Of a stretch of 64,000 nucleotides of DNA, positions 13,414-25,300 are shown one piece after another. Under the pieces are notes generated by a model that ran no database searches, was not told the origin of the DNA, and saw only the letters and a list, made by a program, of their open reading frames with translations. This stretch comes from Haberlea rhodopensis (taxonomy: Eukaryota; Streptophyta; Magnoliopsida; Lamiales; Gesneriaceae), in contig CAJQUN010000914.1 of NCBI GenBank assembly GCA_907163345.1, positions 62,001 to 126,000 of the forward strand, read 5' to 3'. Each line of letters opens with the position of its first letter. Within the stretch, counting starts at the first letter, position 1. The position numbers and the translations under genes were made by a program.

Positions 13414-14059
13414 AAGTGTTTTTCTTTCAACATGAGTTATCTTTATTTTTCAAGAATTAGGTGTTGTGAAACGAAGCCAATGTTTCACAACTAAATTGAT
13501 ACGTTTTTGTTTTGATTTTTCCTTTTTCAATTTTGGGATGAAGTTCTTTTCATTTTTAACTCTCTTTGTACTTCTTAGAAAATCCAAATACAGTATTTTA
13601 AATACGATAAGTTTCAATGTGAAGATGGCATAAAGCACTAAGTTGTTCTTCCGTGCCATTCCTAATAAAAATTTTACTACTAATTTTTTTTTTTTTTTTT
13701 TGATCAAAGGCCGAGAGTAAATCACAGACAAAATGTATTTTCTAATCATATACAGTGTTACTGTGAGTAAGAAATAGATTGTTCTGATGAGTGCACGAAG
13801 ACAAATTTAATAAAACATTAAAAATCTTTCATATTTTTTTTTTGTTGAGAGTCAATTGGTTGAACTTTGAAACAAAATCATTTAATTTTGGTCCTTATGC
13901 TAATTTGATATATTTAAAACTCACATATGAACACAATCTCATAAGTTTGAGGTTGAGTTCGATATCGATACTCATTCTTGATTTCTCATCTTCCCGCATG
14001 CAGACTTCTAAAAATTGAACGCATTAAATATTTGTTGGATATTTTAAGGTTTAATGAAT
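13414..14059. other. 3' flank of the methyltransferase gene and intergenic DNA
   Basis: The stretch carries the likely 3' untranslated region, with AATAAA at 13664-13669, then AT-rich DNA with a T19 run near 13683. The open frames on either strand are low-complexity and unlike known proteins. Confidence 0.5.
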
Positions 14060-14829
14060 TTAAATTAAGCACGATGGACACAAGGAAAAATCGAATACTC
14101 GATAAATGACAAAATAAGCAAAAATGGACGAGAAAAAACTGCCTGGGAAAACCGGGGCGGCACTGCCCAGAATTATGGATAGTGGGCTGGGCGCTCGAGC
14201 GCCCTTCATTCTTCCTGGAAATTCTTTGGAGTTTTTTTCATGAACGCGTGTGTCCTTCGCTTCGGGTGTGACTTTCATGATTAAACACCTCCAAATGGTG
14301 TCCTTTTGTGGTGTCCTTTGGCCCAGTATAAATATAATATATCCCTACTCATTTTAAGACACGATTGTACATGAATTCAACACAATTATTGAGAGAAAAT
14401 GCAAGATCAAGTTCATTTTGCATCACATTCATATCTTGTTCTTGAAGAAGAGAATTTGCAATATTTATGGTTGTGAGGCTTGTGATTTGTAGTGCTACTA
14501 TCGCAATCAAAAAGTCATCGTATCTTGGGAGAAGGTTGACGTATTCCATGAGCAACGTGTGCGGGGTAAAATCTTCTTAAGGAGATAGTGTACAACACTA
14601 GTCTCGACTCAAAGTTGAACATGGCATATACAGATTTTTCTTCCCGTAACAAACAACGACGCTAACGAAATCCTTGTGGAGTTGAAGATGAACAATGTTC
14701 CAAACAGTTTTACAAACAATCTTAAGAAGATTTTTATTATTTCATGAAAATCATAAGATGAAAAACGATATCCACAAATTTTCCTGCAACGCAAGAAGAG
14801 AGGCCATCAAAGTTCACAGATGCCGACTT

Positions 14830-15745
14830 TAAAAAATGGCGACAGAAAATCTTGTTATACCTTACAACGTTGAGTTTGGCAAGGTACATAAAAGATGTTT
14901 CCATCCATTTATGAAAATAAGAATGATCCTAAACTGAGGGCCGCGGTAGATGTATGGAATCAATATGATTCTTATGCTATATTAAATGGATTTGATAATG
15001 CATTGTATGATGTGTATTGTCAAGTTAGTACTGCGAAAGAACTATGGAACTTGCTTGAGAGTAAGTATAAGGCAGAAAATGCATGCCTTGAGAAATTCAT
15101 AGTGGGACGCTTCTTGGATTTCGAAATCGTAGACTCAAAAATGCATTGTGAATCAAGTACAAGAACTTCAGGTAATCTTGCACGAATTTCATGTGGAATG
15201 GATGAGTCAAAGTAAATCCTTTCAAGTCATTGCCATAATTGGGAAACTTCCTCCATTGTGGAAAGAATTCAAAGGAGTCCAAAACACAAGAGAAAAGAAA
15301 TTGGACTCGATGATTTGATTGTCCGACTAAGGATTGAAGAGAATAATCGAAAGTCAGAATCAATATGAATGAAATGACTGAAAAGACCAATATTGCCAAA
15401 TTTAGCAAATGGCGAGATTGTACAACTAAGGATTGAAAAAGATAATCGAAGTCGGAAGTCAACGAAATGACCAAGTTTCATTTTGTAGAAAGAAGTACCA
15501 CACCGCTAGAAGTATTTCACATTAATGTTTCTGAATCAAAGTTTGTGCAAACTAGAGGTGGTGAAAAGTAATTCGTTATTTTATCGATAGTTGCATAAGA
15601 TATTGTTATGGCTATTTGCTACAAAGCAAAGACGAGACCATAGACGTGTTTAAACACTACGAGAATGAGGATGCATACCAATTAAGAAAATGAGTTTTGC
15701 AATGAAGAATTATGGGTCGATATTGGTGCAACACACCAAAAATGT
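14830..15745 (+). pseudogene. Copia gag remnant with a trace of protease
   Basis: A frame at 14895-15215 shows the Copia gag (UBN2-like) pattern: RAAVDVWNQYDSYAILNG, TAKELWNLLESKY and KFIVGRFLDFE. Further gag-like text (DDLIVRLRIEENNR) continues in other frames to about 15360, so several frameshifts have occurred. At 15704-15740 the string ELWVDIGATHQ resembles the start of the aspartic protease with its D-x-GAT active-site motif. No zinc knuckle is visible. Nothing here could give a complete protein. Confidence 0.8.
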
Positions 15746-15754
15746 TTGATTACG

Positions 15755-16830
15755 TTTGAGTTTTCTAAGCATTTTACGCTTAAGAATCGAATTTGCAAGA
15801 ATTAAATCTTGATTTGATTTTTTTAAGAACTGTACGCTTAAAATGCAAATGGTAAATCAAATGCCACAATTGTTATGAATTGTGTTGTGTTTCTCTCTCT
15901 TTGATTCTATTTGAATTTTCTAAGCATTTTACGCTTAAAACTCGGATTTTCAAGACATTAAATCTTGAATTCGAGTTTTCTAAGTATTGTATGCTTAAAG
16001 TGAAAATTGTGAATCAAATTCGAGAATTTGCTCAAGCCACGAAATTTTAAGCAAGTGTGCTTAAATCAAAATTTTGCAGGACTTAAAATCTTGAATTTTG
16101 ATTTCTAAGTTATGATGCTTAAAGTTTTTAGAACTTGAAAGTTTGACACCAATAAAATCTTGATAATTTCGAGATTGCCCTAAAATTGTTTGGGGGGCAA
16201 TCTTATTGATCAATGACATTCTAAGTGTCATATTTAAGCAATGACGAAAATCCTTGTGCATTGTGGAAATGATGAAAGTTATCCTACAAAATACTTAAAA
16301 GTGTGTGGGTCTAAAACTAAAATAAGTCATAACAAATGGTAAAATAATGATATGAAAATTTTTGACAAACTATATTGTAAAAAAGATAACGAGTGTGACA
16401 AACGTGACACACTGAATCATATATAGTGGTATGCTTGTATATTGATGGTATGTTCATTATGAGAAGCAATATATAGATAATCAAAATGATGAAGAAGATG
16501 GTGACGAAAATTTTTGACATTATGAATATTGGTCCGGCAAATGTCATAATTATAATTAAAGTTTTCAATATATCTAAAAGATAAATTCTCATATTAATTA
16601 CAGTTTCAAATTTTGTAAGCTTTGCGCTTAAAGTTCAAGTTTGCAGGAATTAAAATCTTGAACTTGGATTTTCTAAGAATCGTTGCGCTTAAAATCTGAA
16701 TGGTGAATTTACATTGAGAATTTCTAATGGTTTCGAATTTTGTAAGCAATAACCCTTAAATCCAAGTTTACAAAAAGTTAAACCTTCAATTAAAATTTGT
16801 AAGTTTGCAACGTTTAGAATTCAAAAACTC
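15755..16830. repeat. Degenerate array of about 100-bp noncoding units inside the Copia remnant
   Basis: A core of the form TTTTCTAAGCATTTTACGCT, then TAAA, then a gap, then AATTAAATCTTGAATT recurs near 15758, 15912, 16036, 16602 and 16728, with half-units between. Two clusters (15755-16140 and 16590-16830) are separated by about 450 bp of other sequence. Units share perhaps two thirds of positions by eye. They encode no protein and occupy the place of integrase and reverse transcriptase. Confidence 0.7.
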
Positions 16831-16869
16831 AGGGTATCATGTTGTATGAGAATGACACAATGATGCAAA

Positions 16870-17283
16870 TTGGATATATGATACGAAAGATTCGAAATCC
16901 ACAAATGGTAATGTGTTTACCATTGGTGTGCCTGTCGTGTCATGAAAATCATCTAAGCATACATGCATCAATCGATCTTTTTAGACAAAGCTGCGGTAGA
17001 AGCGGAATGTCTTCGTAATTACTTGGAAGATATTCATTGTTGGACAAAACAGTGTAAGCAGTTATGATTCATTATGAGAATCCGTTGGGAATTGCTAGAG
17101 CACAACATAGTATGTATAACGGTAAGTCTCGTCATATTCTACGGAGACACAATACCGTACGACAATTGATCTCTAATGGAGTTATCACAATTGATTATAT
17201 GAAATCAAAAGATAACTTGGCGGATCCGCTTACAAAAGCATTGAATAGATATCTAGTGAATGAATTATCAAGAGAAATGTGAT
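16870..17283 (+). pseudogene. Copia RNase H C-terminal remnant
   Basis: The open frame 17064-17282 contains RAQHSMYNGKSRHILRRHNT and KSKDNLADPLTKALNR, the conserved end of the Copia pol polyprotein (RNase H). Weaker traces of upstream RNase H continue in other frames back to about 16870 (VFTIG, then KAAVEAE-like text). A stop at 17280-17282 ends the frame at the expected place. The rest of pol is missing. Confidence 0.85.
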
Positions 17284-17448
17284 GAAAATCTACAAAATAA
17301 ATTTTCATAGTGGTAACCCAACCTTGTTGACTGTAGATCCCAAGATCTTAGTTCAATAAGACAACTAAATTATGAATATTTGAAGTTTGCACTCAGAAAA
17401 TTTCCCAAACCATTCCTAAGATGAATAGTGCGTATGACCTACCAATAC

Positions 17449-18798
17449 TTTAGCGTTTTAAAATGAGTTTGTAAAAATAAAGTATCTTGCGCTTGCGGAA
17501 GCCTTTAGTCAATCGATAAATGCAAAGAATAAAATAAATAAATGCGTAAAGGAAATAAAGCAATAAATAACAAAAGGATTTGTTATAGAAGTTCGGCGAT
17601 GAATCGCCTACGTCTCCTCTTCCCGCTTAGATAACCTCCAACCGAGGTTCCACTAGAACAATAGATCTTGGCCTTGAGGGCTCCAAGTTAGCCACACAAC
17701 AACTCTTCCCGAGTTTACAACGCTCTTCCCGAGCACACTACTCTTCCCGAGTACACAACGCTCTTCCCGAGCACAATACCCTTCACGAGTATACAAAGCT
17801 CTTCCCGAGCTACCAACACTCTTCACGAGTCTTCTTGGCCTTAAGGGCTCCAAGGATAGCCACACACTTGCACCAACTAGACTTGTTGATGACTTTACAA
17901 TTTTCCAACTTGCTTTGGTGTTGGAGGACCTTTACAAGATATCAAACCAAAAGCACCTTCACGGTGTACTCACACGAAGAAAGCAAGACTCAACAAAGTA
18001 AAGAATTACAAGCTCCAATACAACAACAATGTATGGAGATTGCAATGCAATTACAAATAATAATTATCAAGACTTTTGTATAAGTTGTAGGCTTGTTCCT
18101 TTGCTTCAAAATGCTCCAAAGCATCCATATTTATAGTGTAGAAGGCCCCCTAGGCTCCTACTAGCCTTTGCTAAACAAAAGGCTTGAATCACTCCTCGAT
18201 CGCCTCGGACATCGCCTCGGGCGATCACCATCGCCGCGCCCCAACGGTCAGCAAAAATCACGGATCGCCTCAGGCGATCAAGAGCAAAAATTAAGGTCGT
18301 AGCTTCAGCATGTCCAAATTTTGCATCGCCTCAAACGAAATCCACATCGCCTCAGGCGTTCCAGCCCATCGCCTCAGGCGTTCGTGCCATCGCCTCGGGC
18401 GAACTTGTCTGCGCGCATGCCCGCGCCATCCCTCGGCGTCGCTTCAGTCGATGTGCGGGAGCGAAGTCCCTGTGGCTGCCATCGCCTCAGGCGTTTGTCA
18501 CCATCGCCTGGGGCGATCTTCCTCGCATGCTCGCCTGGCCATCGCCTCTGTCGATGTGCGTGGCGATGCCTGGCCTGACACCCATCGCCTGGGGCGATGA
18601 TCACCATCGCCTGAGGCGATCCAGGCCAGAATATGCACACTTGAAATTCTTCATTCCAATCCACTTTTCATCACTTAATCTGCACACTAAGTAGATGCAT
18701 TAGTATAACAAACACAAGTTTTGTTGATCATCAAAACTCAAAGATTGACCGAGGATAATTTAACGCATTAAACGCAACCATGCGTTTAAGGCTCAACA
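17449..18798 (-). mobile_element. Minus-strand LTR of the 50.5-58.0 kb family, truncated at its 3' end
   Basis: On the minus strand this begins TGTTGAGCCTTAAACGCATGG at 18798 and follows the LTRs at 50543-51814 and 56744-57985 through all their landmarks. These are the GCCTGAGGCGAT palindromes (about 18190-18625), the CTCTTCCCGAG minisatellite (about 17700-17835) and the GGCGATTCATCGCC-like segment near 17597. Homology stops at about 17449, some 35-45 bp short of the expected LTR end. No internal domain accompanies it, so it is a solo or truncated LTR. No target duplication is visible. Confidence 0.8.
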
Positions 18799-19340
18799 CA
18801 GTGGGTTGCGCGCTCGAGCGCCATTCATTCTGCTTGGAAATTCTTTGGAGGTTTTTTCGTGAGTGGGTGTGTCCCTTCGCGTTCGAGTGTGACTTTTCAT
18901 GATTAAACACCTCCAAATGGTGTCCTTTGACCAAGTATAAATATAACATTTCCCTACTCATTTTTAACATACAATTGTGCATGAATTCAACACAATTATT
19001 GAGAGAAAATGCAAGATCAAGTTCATTTTGTATCACATTCATATCTTGTTCTTTAAGGAGAGTTTGCAACGTTTGTGGCTGTGAGGCTTGTGAGTTATAG
19101 TACTACTATTACAAGCAAATAGTCGTTGTATCTTGAGAGAAGATTGCCGTATTTCGTGAGCACCGTGTGCGGGCAAAATCTTCTTAAAGAGATAGTGTAC
19201 ATCACTAGCCTCGACTCAAAGTTGAACATGTCATCCATAGATTTTCCTTTACCGCTACAAACAACGACGCCAACGAAATCCTTCTGGAGTTGAAGACGAG
19301 CAAGGTACTATACAGTTTTACCAACGATATTATCTGAATC
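18799..19340 (+). mobile_element. Second copy of the LTR and leader of the 14-kb Copia
   Basis: The stretch repeats 14180-14710 with moderate divergence. Shared pieces are the palindrome core GCGCTCGAGCGC (18810-18821), CACCTCCAAATGGTGTCC, AGTATAAATATAA, and GAATTCAACACAATTATTG. It is probably the 3' LTR of the 14-kb element, separated from the pol tail by the LTR inserted at 17449-18798. Because leader sequence is repeated as well as LTR, it could instead be the start of a second tandem element. Confidence 0.7.
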
Positions 19341-21060
19341 ACCATTGCTAGTATTTCAGACTGAGTTTTTTTTTTGTAGAAAGAACTATTGAGTAATTGA
19401 ATAAGACGATGTCTTAAAAAATTGACATCGTTTAGTTGGGAGCGAGTTCTTGTTCACCGGAGATCTTGTTATACATTGTTTCTCCGACAATGTATATTTC
19501 GAAGGCGCCAAGCGCGATACCAAAGCCTGTAGTTCTGTTGGACAACATTGGGTGCTTCCTGTAGAACTCTCCGGTGCTTCGCCATCGACAAAGCTTCTTT
19601 TCCTGCTTGTGTGTTCCCCTTTTCTAGTGATGCCCAGAAATGAAGCACTCGGGTAGCTGGGACAACTATGGATGTGGGATGCATTTGGGCTTTATGCAGA
19701 TCTCGGCTCACTTGAAACTTGATACTTTGAGAGCAATGTCTTTAACATGTTTGGTCAAAGTGATTAGCTAAGATTGTGGAAAAGTATCATATTGTTTGGT
19801 TGTGTTTTTACAATCCCAATTTATCCCACATTGTATAATAAGGTAATATTAAATATATATTTATAAACCCACCATACCTTGTGATATTGTTAATAAACTT
19901 ACTTTGTACAGTACATATGATATTATGTGTTCAAATGCCATAAACACCATTTATTCATTTAAAAGCTCAATGACTACATATTTTATTTTAATTTTGTAAT
20001 ATCTATTATCATATTTATAATTTATTTCTACATATTGTTTAAGTAATTGTAATATTTTATTAATAAATAGTTGATTTATTTTTATGTTTAAGTTTGTTTG
20101 TTATGGGGAGGAGTTTGGTATGCCACAAATTTATGGTCACATTTTATTTGTATAATAATACAGATATGTTTTGGTTTAAAAAATGATAATATTTTATATG
20201 ATTTTATTGTTATTTTGATAATAATTATCTTAAAGTATGAAACATTTACAAATCACCTCAAACCCAAAATTTCATGAAAATTTGAAATTAATTAAAAATA
20301 TTTAATATATAAATATATTAACAAGTTTATAAATAAATGTTTGATAGAATAAAAAAATTATTGTAAATAAAATAATTTAGAGTATTCATATGAATAAGTG
20401 AAAACTCATTCAATGGTATTTGCCTATTTTAGTACCGACTTTACAAGATTATTTATCGGTACTTTAATAATCATTTCTTTATCGAACAAATTATATATCC
20501 ATCACTTATTATATCATGCCTACCAAACGTATGGTACATCATTTGATGAGAATATTATGTGTGACAAAATAATATATATGGATGTTTAAAAAAAATTTAA
20601 CATACGTGTTATGTAATTTTATCAACCTAAATTTGATTTAAGTTTTTTAATATTTTTAATATTTTAAGGACCGGATGTCTGAACTCTGAACCCCCTCATT
20701 ATAAACATTTAATAATCAAAAGTATATATAATTTTGAATTTTAAAATAATCCATATAATGTTATCAAAATATCATATGTTGACCACATAACAAAATAAAA
20801 AAGAATAGGAAAATATTGAACAACAACCAAGACGAGATATAGCTCTTTCATTATATCTTATATCGAGAAAATCTGTATTTGTTGCAATGTTAGATTCACG
20901 AGTGTTAGTTATAAACTCCTCTATTTTAGGAAGTCTCGAGTTTGAGTTATGATATTATGTGCTTTTTTCTCGCTAAAAAAAAATCATAAATGCTACAGCT
21001 TGAAATTAAATTTTTTTTTTCATAATAAGAATAGTTAAAATAAATTCGACTGTACACCGT
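19341..21060. other. Intergenic AT-rich DNA, no supported gene
   Basis: Two opposed open frames at 19450-19711 (68 and 80 codons) overlap, but neither resembles a known protein. The rest is AT-rich with long A/T runs. No mobile element with definable ends is seen. Confidence 0.5.
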
Positions 21061-21076
21061 CAAAGCACCTGTACTT

Positions 21077-21120
21077 TATATATTGCTCCGACTGTTCTTC
21101 TCTCTCTCTCTCACTCACTT
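21077..21120 (+). promoter_or_regulatory. Likely core promoter of the cytidylyltransferase gene: TATA box and pyrimidine patch
   Basis: TATATA at 21077-21082 is followed about 15 bases later by a TTCTTCTCTCTCTCTCTCAC pyrimidine patch (21096-21115), a common arrangement in plant core promoters. The coding start at 21189 is about 107 bp downstream, leaving a plausible leader of 70-80 bases. This is inferred from motif and spacing only. Confidence 0.5.
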
Positions 21121-21188
21121 CTTTGTTTCTTGTGTGTGTATGAGTTTGGTCACTTGGTGGCTCTTAGCATACTGTGAAAAAGCACAGG

Positions 21189-22253
21189 ATGTCAACACAT
21201 CAGTTGGCCATTTCAATCCCTCCTCTTTTCTTGAGAAGTGATTCCCCGATTTCCATAAACTTCTTGCCATTTGTCTCCAATAATCCTACCCATTTCAAGA
21301 ATTACTCAGTTTCTTCTTCCAGATATGCTAATAAAATTAAATCTTTTAAGGAAGAAAGATTATTCCATTCAAGAATCACTTGCTCTGCAGTGGCTGCAAA
21401 GGTAGAGGTTAAAAAAATTCAGTTGTTGGGGTGAGACTTCGTGTATTCGGGACAAAAGTTGCACAAATTTTTGTTTGAACTGACTTTCGAGTTTTTAGAT
21501 GACTTGGGGTTCTCTGAAAAGTTGTGTTTTTTTAAGGTTTATTCGTTAGTATTAGCAGGGCTCTGAAGTGGTGGTGAAAGACAAAAGTGTTTCTGTTGTC
21601 CTGCTTGCAGGAGGAAAGGGCAAAAGAATGGGTGTAAGCCATTATTTCCTCTTTTGTATATGTGCATGTATTTTCTTTTGGTGAGAAAGACTTGGTATGA
21701 TTGATTGGCTGGGAATGGTATATTAACTGAAAAAAGATAGGAGTTTATGAATAATTCAAGATTCGAAATTTTGTAAGAATTTTATCTTTGAATGCTTTTA
21801 CAAAATAGTAAGCTTATGAAATGTGTTTAACAACTTCAAATGCTCTTGTTTTCACCTAGGATCCTTGCTAAAGAACGCAAGTTCCAAGAAAAATAGAACG
21901 TAAAAACAGGACGTGTTTTGGTCGTATTTTCTTAGTGATTTAGAGTAAAATAAGTATTCAAATATAAGAGGTTGGATGCGCCTATGCCAAATCCTTTTTT
22001 TATATGAGATATGCAGAAAATTCCTTTCACTATAGCTGGTAAAGTATGAAAATCGGACTCGTCATAATATTGTAAGAAGGCGAATTGTGATAATAAGATG
22101 AAAAGATAGGTTTTAGCTTGTTTAGTTATTAATGCTTACAATGAACTGAAATTTGAGAGTCATGGAAGTTTCACATGCTTTTGTAATTCTGCTTGAGCTC
22201 ATGCCCTTTTATATTTTTACCATGTTATTGACTTTTATGGACTATTTTTCAAC

Positions 22254-22312
<59 letters not shown>

Positions 22313-25300
22313 TTGTGATATAGGCAAGCATGCCAAAGCAGTATCTTCCACTTCTGGGCCAACCAATTGCATTTATATATATATAAATTTGTGATATAGG
22401 CAAGCATGCCAAAGCAGTATCTTCCACTTCTGGGCCAACCAATTGCATTGTATAGGTGAGTACAGCGACTCAATATTCTTGAACTCGGGACAGTTGTGAC
22501 CGAGGTATATGATATTTGGATTTTGATAAATCTTTCTTTCATTTCATCATTTTGAAGTTTTTCATAAAGTGAATTAGGTAAAAATATGAAATTTGTCCAT
22601 GCTCAAATCTTTGCTCCCACGCTCTTTCATAAGGATACAACATAAAGATGACTATGTGTGGGCTTATCATGCTAAAGTAGAATAAAAAGGAGAACTTTAA
22701 CTAAGGGATTATAGTGAACTTTAACTAAGAGATTATAGTATTTATCTTTTTATTTTTTGATCTTTTGCTTGTTGAAATCACAAATGTGAGCTTCTTGCAG
22801 TTTTTATACTTTCTCGAAGATGCCTGAAGTGAAGGAAATAGTTGTCGTATGTGATCCTTCTTATCAAGACATTTTTGAAGGTCTGAAGTTAATCTATAGT
22901 ATTAGATGAAGCAATGCTGGTCCAGAAATATTATTGAAAACATTGCTGCAAAACACACGCACTGCACTGGAATACGCCTCCAGGTTTGTGTTTTCCATTA
23001 TTCTCGAAGATTGATTAAGTTTGTTTTCTTATTCTTTTTTTAGATGCCAAGGAGAACATCCAAGTGGAACTGAAATTTGCATTACCTGGCAAGGAGAGAC
23101 AAGATTCTGTATTTAGTGGATTAGAGGTATATACACTTATACTCTCAATTTTTTTTTTTTGGGTACTTGGATTGTGAAGAGGCCGTTCCTTTAGTTTTGT
23201 ACTTTATTTCCTAGCATCCTATTATCTAAGAAAACTCTGAATCAAGAATACTGGCTATAATGTTCCAGATTTTACAAAAACTAGAATAGCCCTGAGCCTC
23301 CTGAAGTTTGGTAACTAGTTACAGCATCTTACCAGTATTAATAATGAATGCACTAATTTTGACTTATGTAAAGAGTTCTGTTATGTGGAATGATTTGTCC
23401 ATACTCCCACCAAATGTACCATAAAAGAATTCATCCCATTAAATTTGTAATGCTAGATTTTTGGAAATTTAGAGCATGTGACATTTTCACCAAACGTTTA
23501 ATGGAACAGTCTTGGAACGTTTTCTCTAGGAATAACTATTGAAATGGTTGCTTTTAATTTGACATTCAATTATTGAAAATTTATTGTGGCTAATATTTGA
23601 AGAAACAGGGTACTGACAATTGTTTTTTCTTTCGTGAATTAATCTATACCTGATTGTAGAGTGTGAGGAATGTGGTTTTTTTCTGTTCAGGTAATTGATT
23701 CAAATTCTGAGCTTGTCTGCATTCACGATTCTGCAAGACCTCTTGTATTAGCTGAAGATGTAACCATGGTTGGTTTCGCAGTTGAATCGGTTTTTCTCTT
23801 GTCCATATCTTCCTGTAAACTGTTTCAGCTTCATCTTTTCTCCTTCTTGACAAATCCTACTAGTTGTCCACATTACTTTGAATTTATCGCTCACAGAATA
23901 TCAGGTAACCCTGTAATGAATTAAGACTATACTTATTTGTGCTCGATTAGCAAAGAAATCAAGAAATGGTATAAATGCAAATTGAATCAGAGATTTTAGC
24001 AATTTGCCTCATCTATTATTTTTTACTGTAATTGGAAAATTTCTGATATCGGTTGTTACGTAAGAACCAACTGTTTATGATTCATACTCCTATAGTCTTA
24101 CTCGATTGGTTTCCTAACAGGTTCTTAAGGATGGTTGGCTTGTTGGGGCAGCTGTACTAGGTGTTCCTGCTAAAGCTACAATTAAAGAGGTGGGCCAATT
24201 CATTATCTTCATTTTTAAAATTTCTGCTATACGTGAAATAATTTTCTCTGAAAATTATCGGTTTTACTTTTACATGCGAGTGCTGATATTGATTTCTCTT
24301 TGGATGGAAAATTCTGAGTTCTTATAACTATCAGTGTGGCTCAGAGCCTTCACATCCTGTAGAATGAGATGTCTCTTAGATGGTATACCTATTTTGGGTA
24401 TTTTGATAATTATCTTAACAGAACTAGAGTGCATCTATATATGGATGGTTTTGAATAAGTTATCATGTTCATGTGTGTGTAAACTCACAAATGATTCCGG
24501 AGTTGTGGTACTCAATACATGCTGGATGAGAAACGATCAAACATGGCCTTTGAGCCTAAATAAAAGTATTATGCGTAATGGCCACCATTCTGAGTCCAAA
24601 AAGGTTGGCATTCGTTGCATTTTCAGATCTCGGAATAAAAGTCATTTTTCATTTATATCCATAAATATTTGAATTGAAAGCACAAATTAGTTTCAAGACT
24701 TGTGAAACTAGAAAAAAAGTTTCATTTTTTCCTCTGTGTTTTGTGGACATTGTGTTAAGACATGTTTGTCTTTGTGACTGCAACTCAGGCAAATAGTGAA
24801 GGTTTCGTGGTAAAAACTTTGGACAGAAAGACACTTTGGGAAATGCAAACTCCGCAGGTTTTTTAATTACCATAAAAATTTCGTGTCCATAACATTATTT
24901 ATTGAACTTGTTGGGAGACAACCCATTGAGCCATCAACTGTTCTGCAGGTTGTCAAGCCTGAATTGCTCAAGAAAGGTTTCGAATTGGTTAATAGGTATT
25001 TTTTTTTAAAATCTTGACAGCCAGAATAATGACTTCCTTATTGAATTATTCATCGCACATCGATTTGTTGGATGAATGTGAAAGTGTTTATTCTGTTGTA
25101 CAGTAGACTTTTCGAGTAATTTTGGCTAATTATTTTTGTTATTTGAGTACGGAAGGAAAACATTGCTAGTGTAGTCCATATGTAGAGTTTTACTTGTGCG
25201 AGTCTATGGGTTTGAAGCGTGATAGAATGGTCTCAAAGATATTCACCAACAAAAACACCTAAAACTAACTGCTATACATGATTTCTTGAACCTCCGAGAT

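Larger units (their letters stand above)
14060..17448 (+). mobile_element. Decayed Copia-type LTR retrotransposon, internally rearranged
   Basis: The left part (about 14.06-14.8 kb) is a probable LTR and leader. It contains a perfect palindrome GGGCGCTCGAGCGCCC (14189-14204) and a TATA-like AGTATAAATATAA near 14326. A near copy lies at 18799-19340. Gag remnants follow, then a protease trace, a noncoding repeat array where integrase and reverse transcriptase should be, and an RNase H tail. The outer boundaries are not resolved because no target duplication was found. The gag resembles that of the element at 27.1-29.1 kb (shared KFIVGRFLDF motif). Confidence 0.8.
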
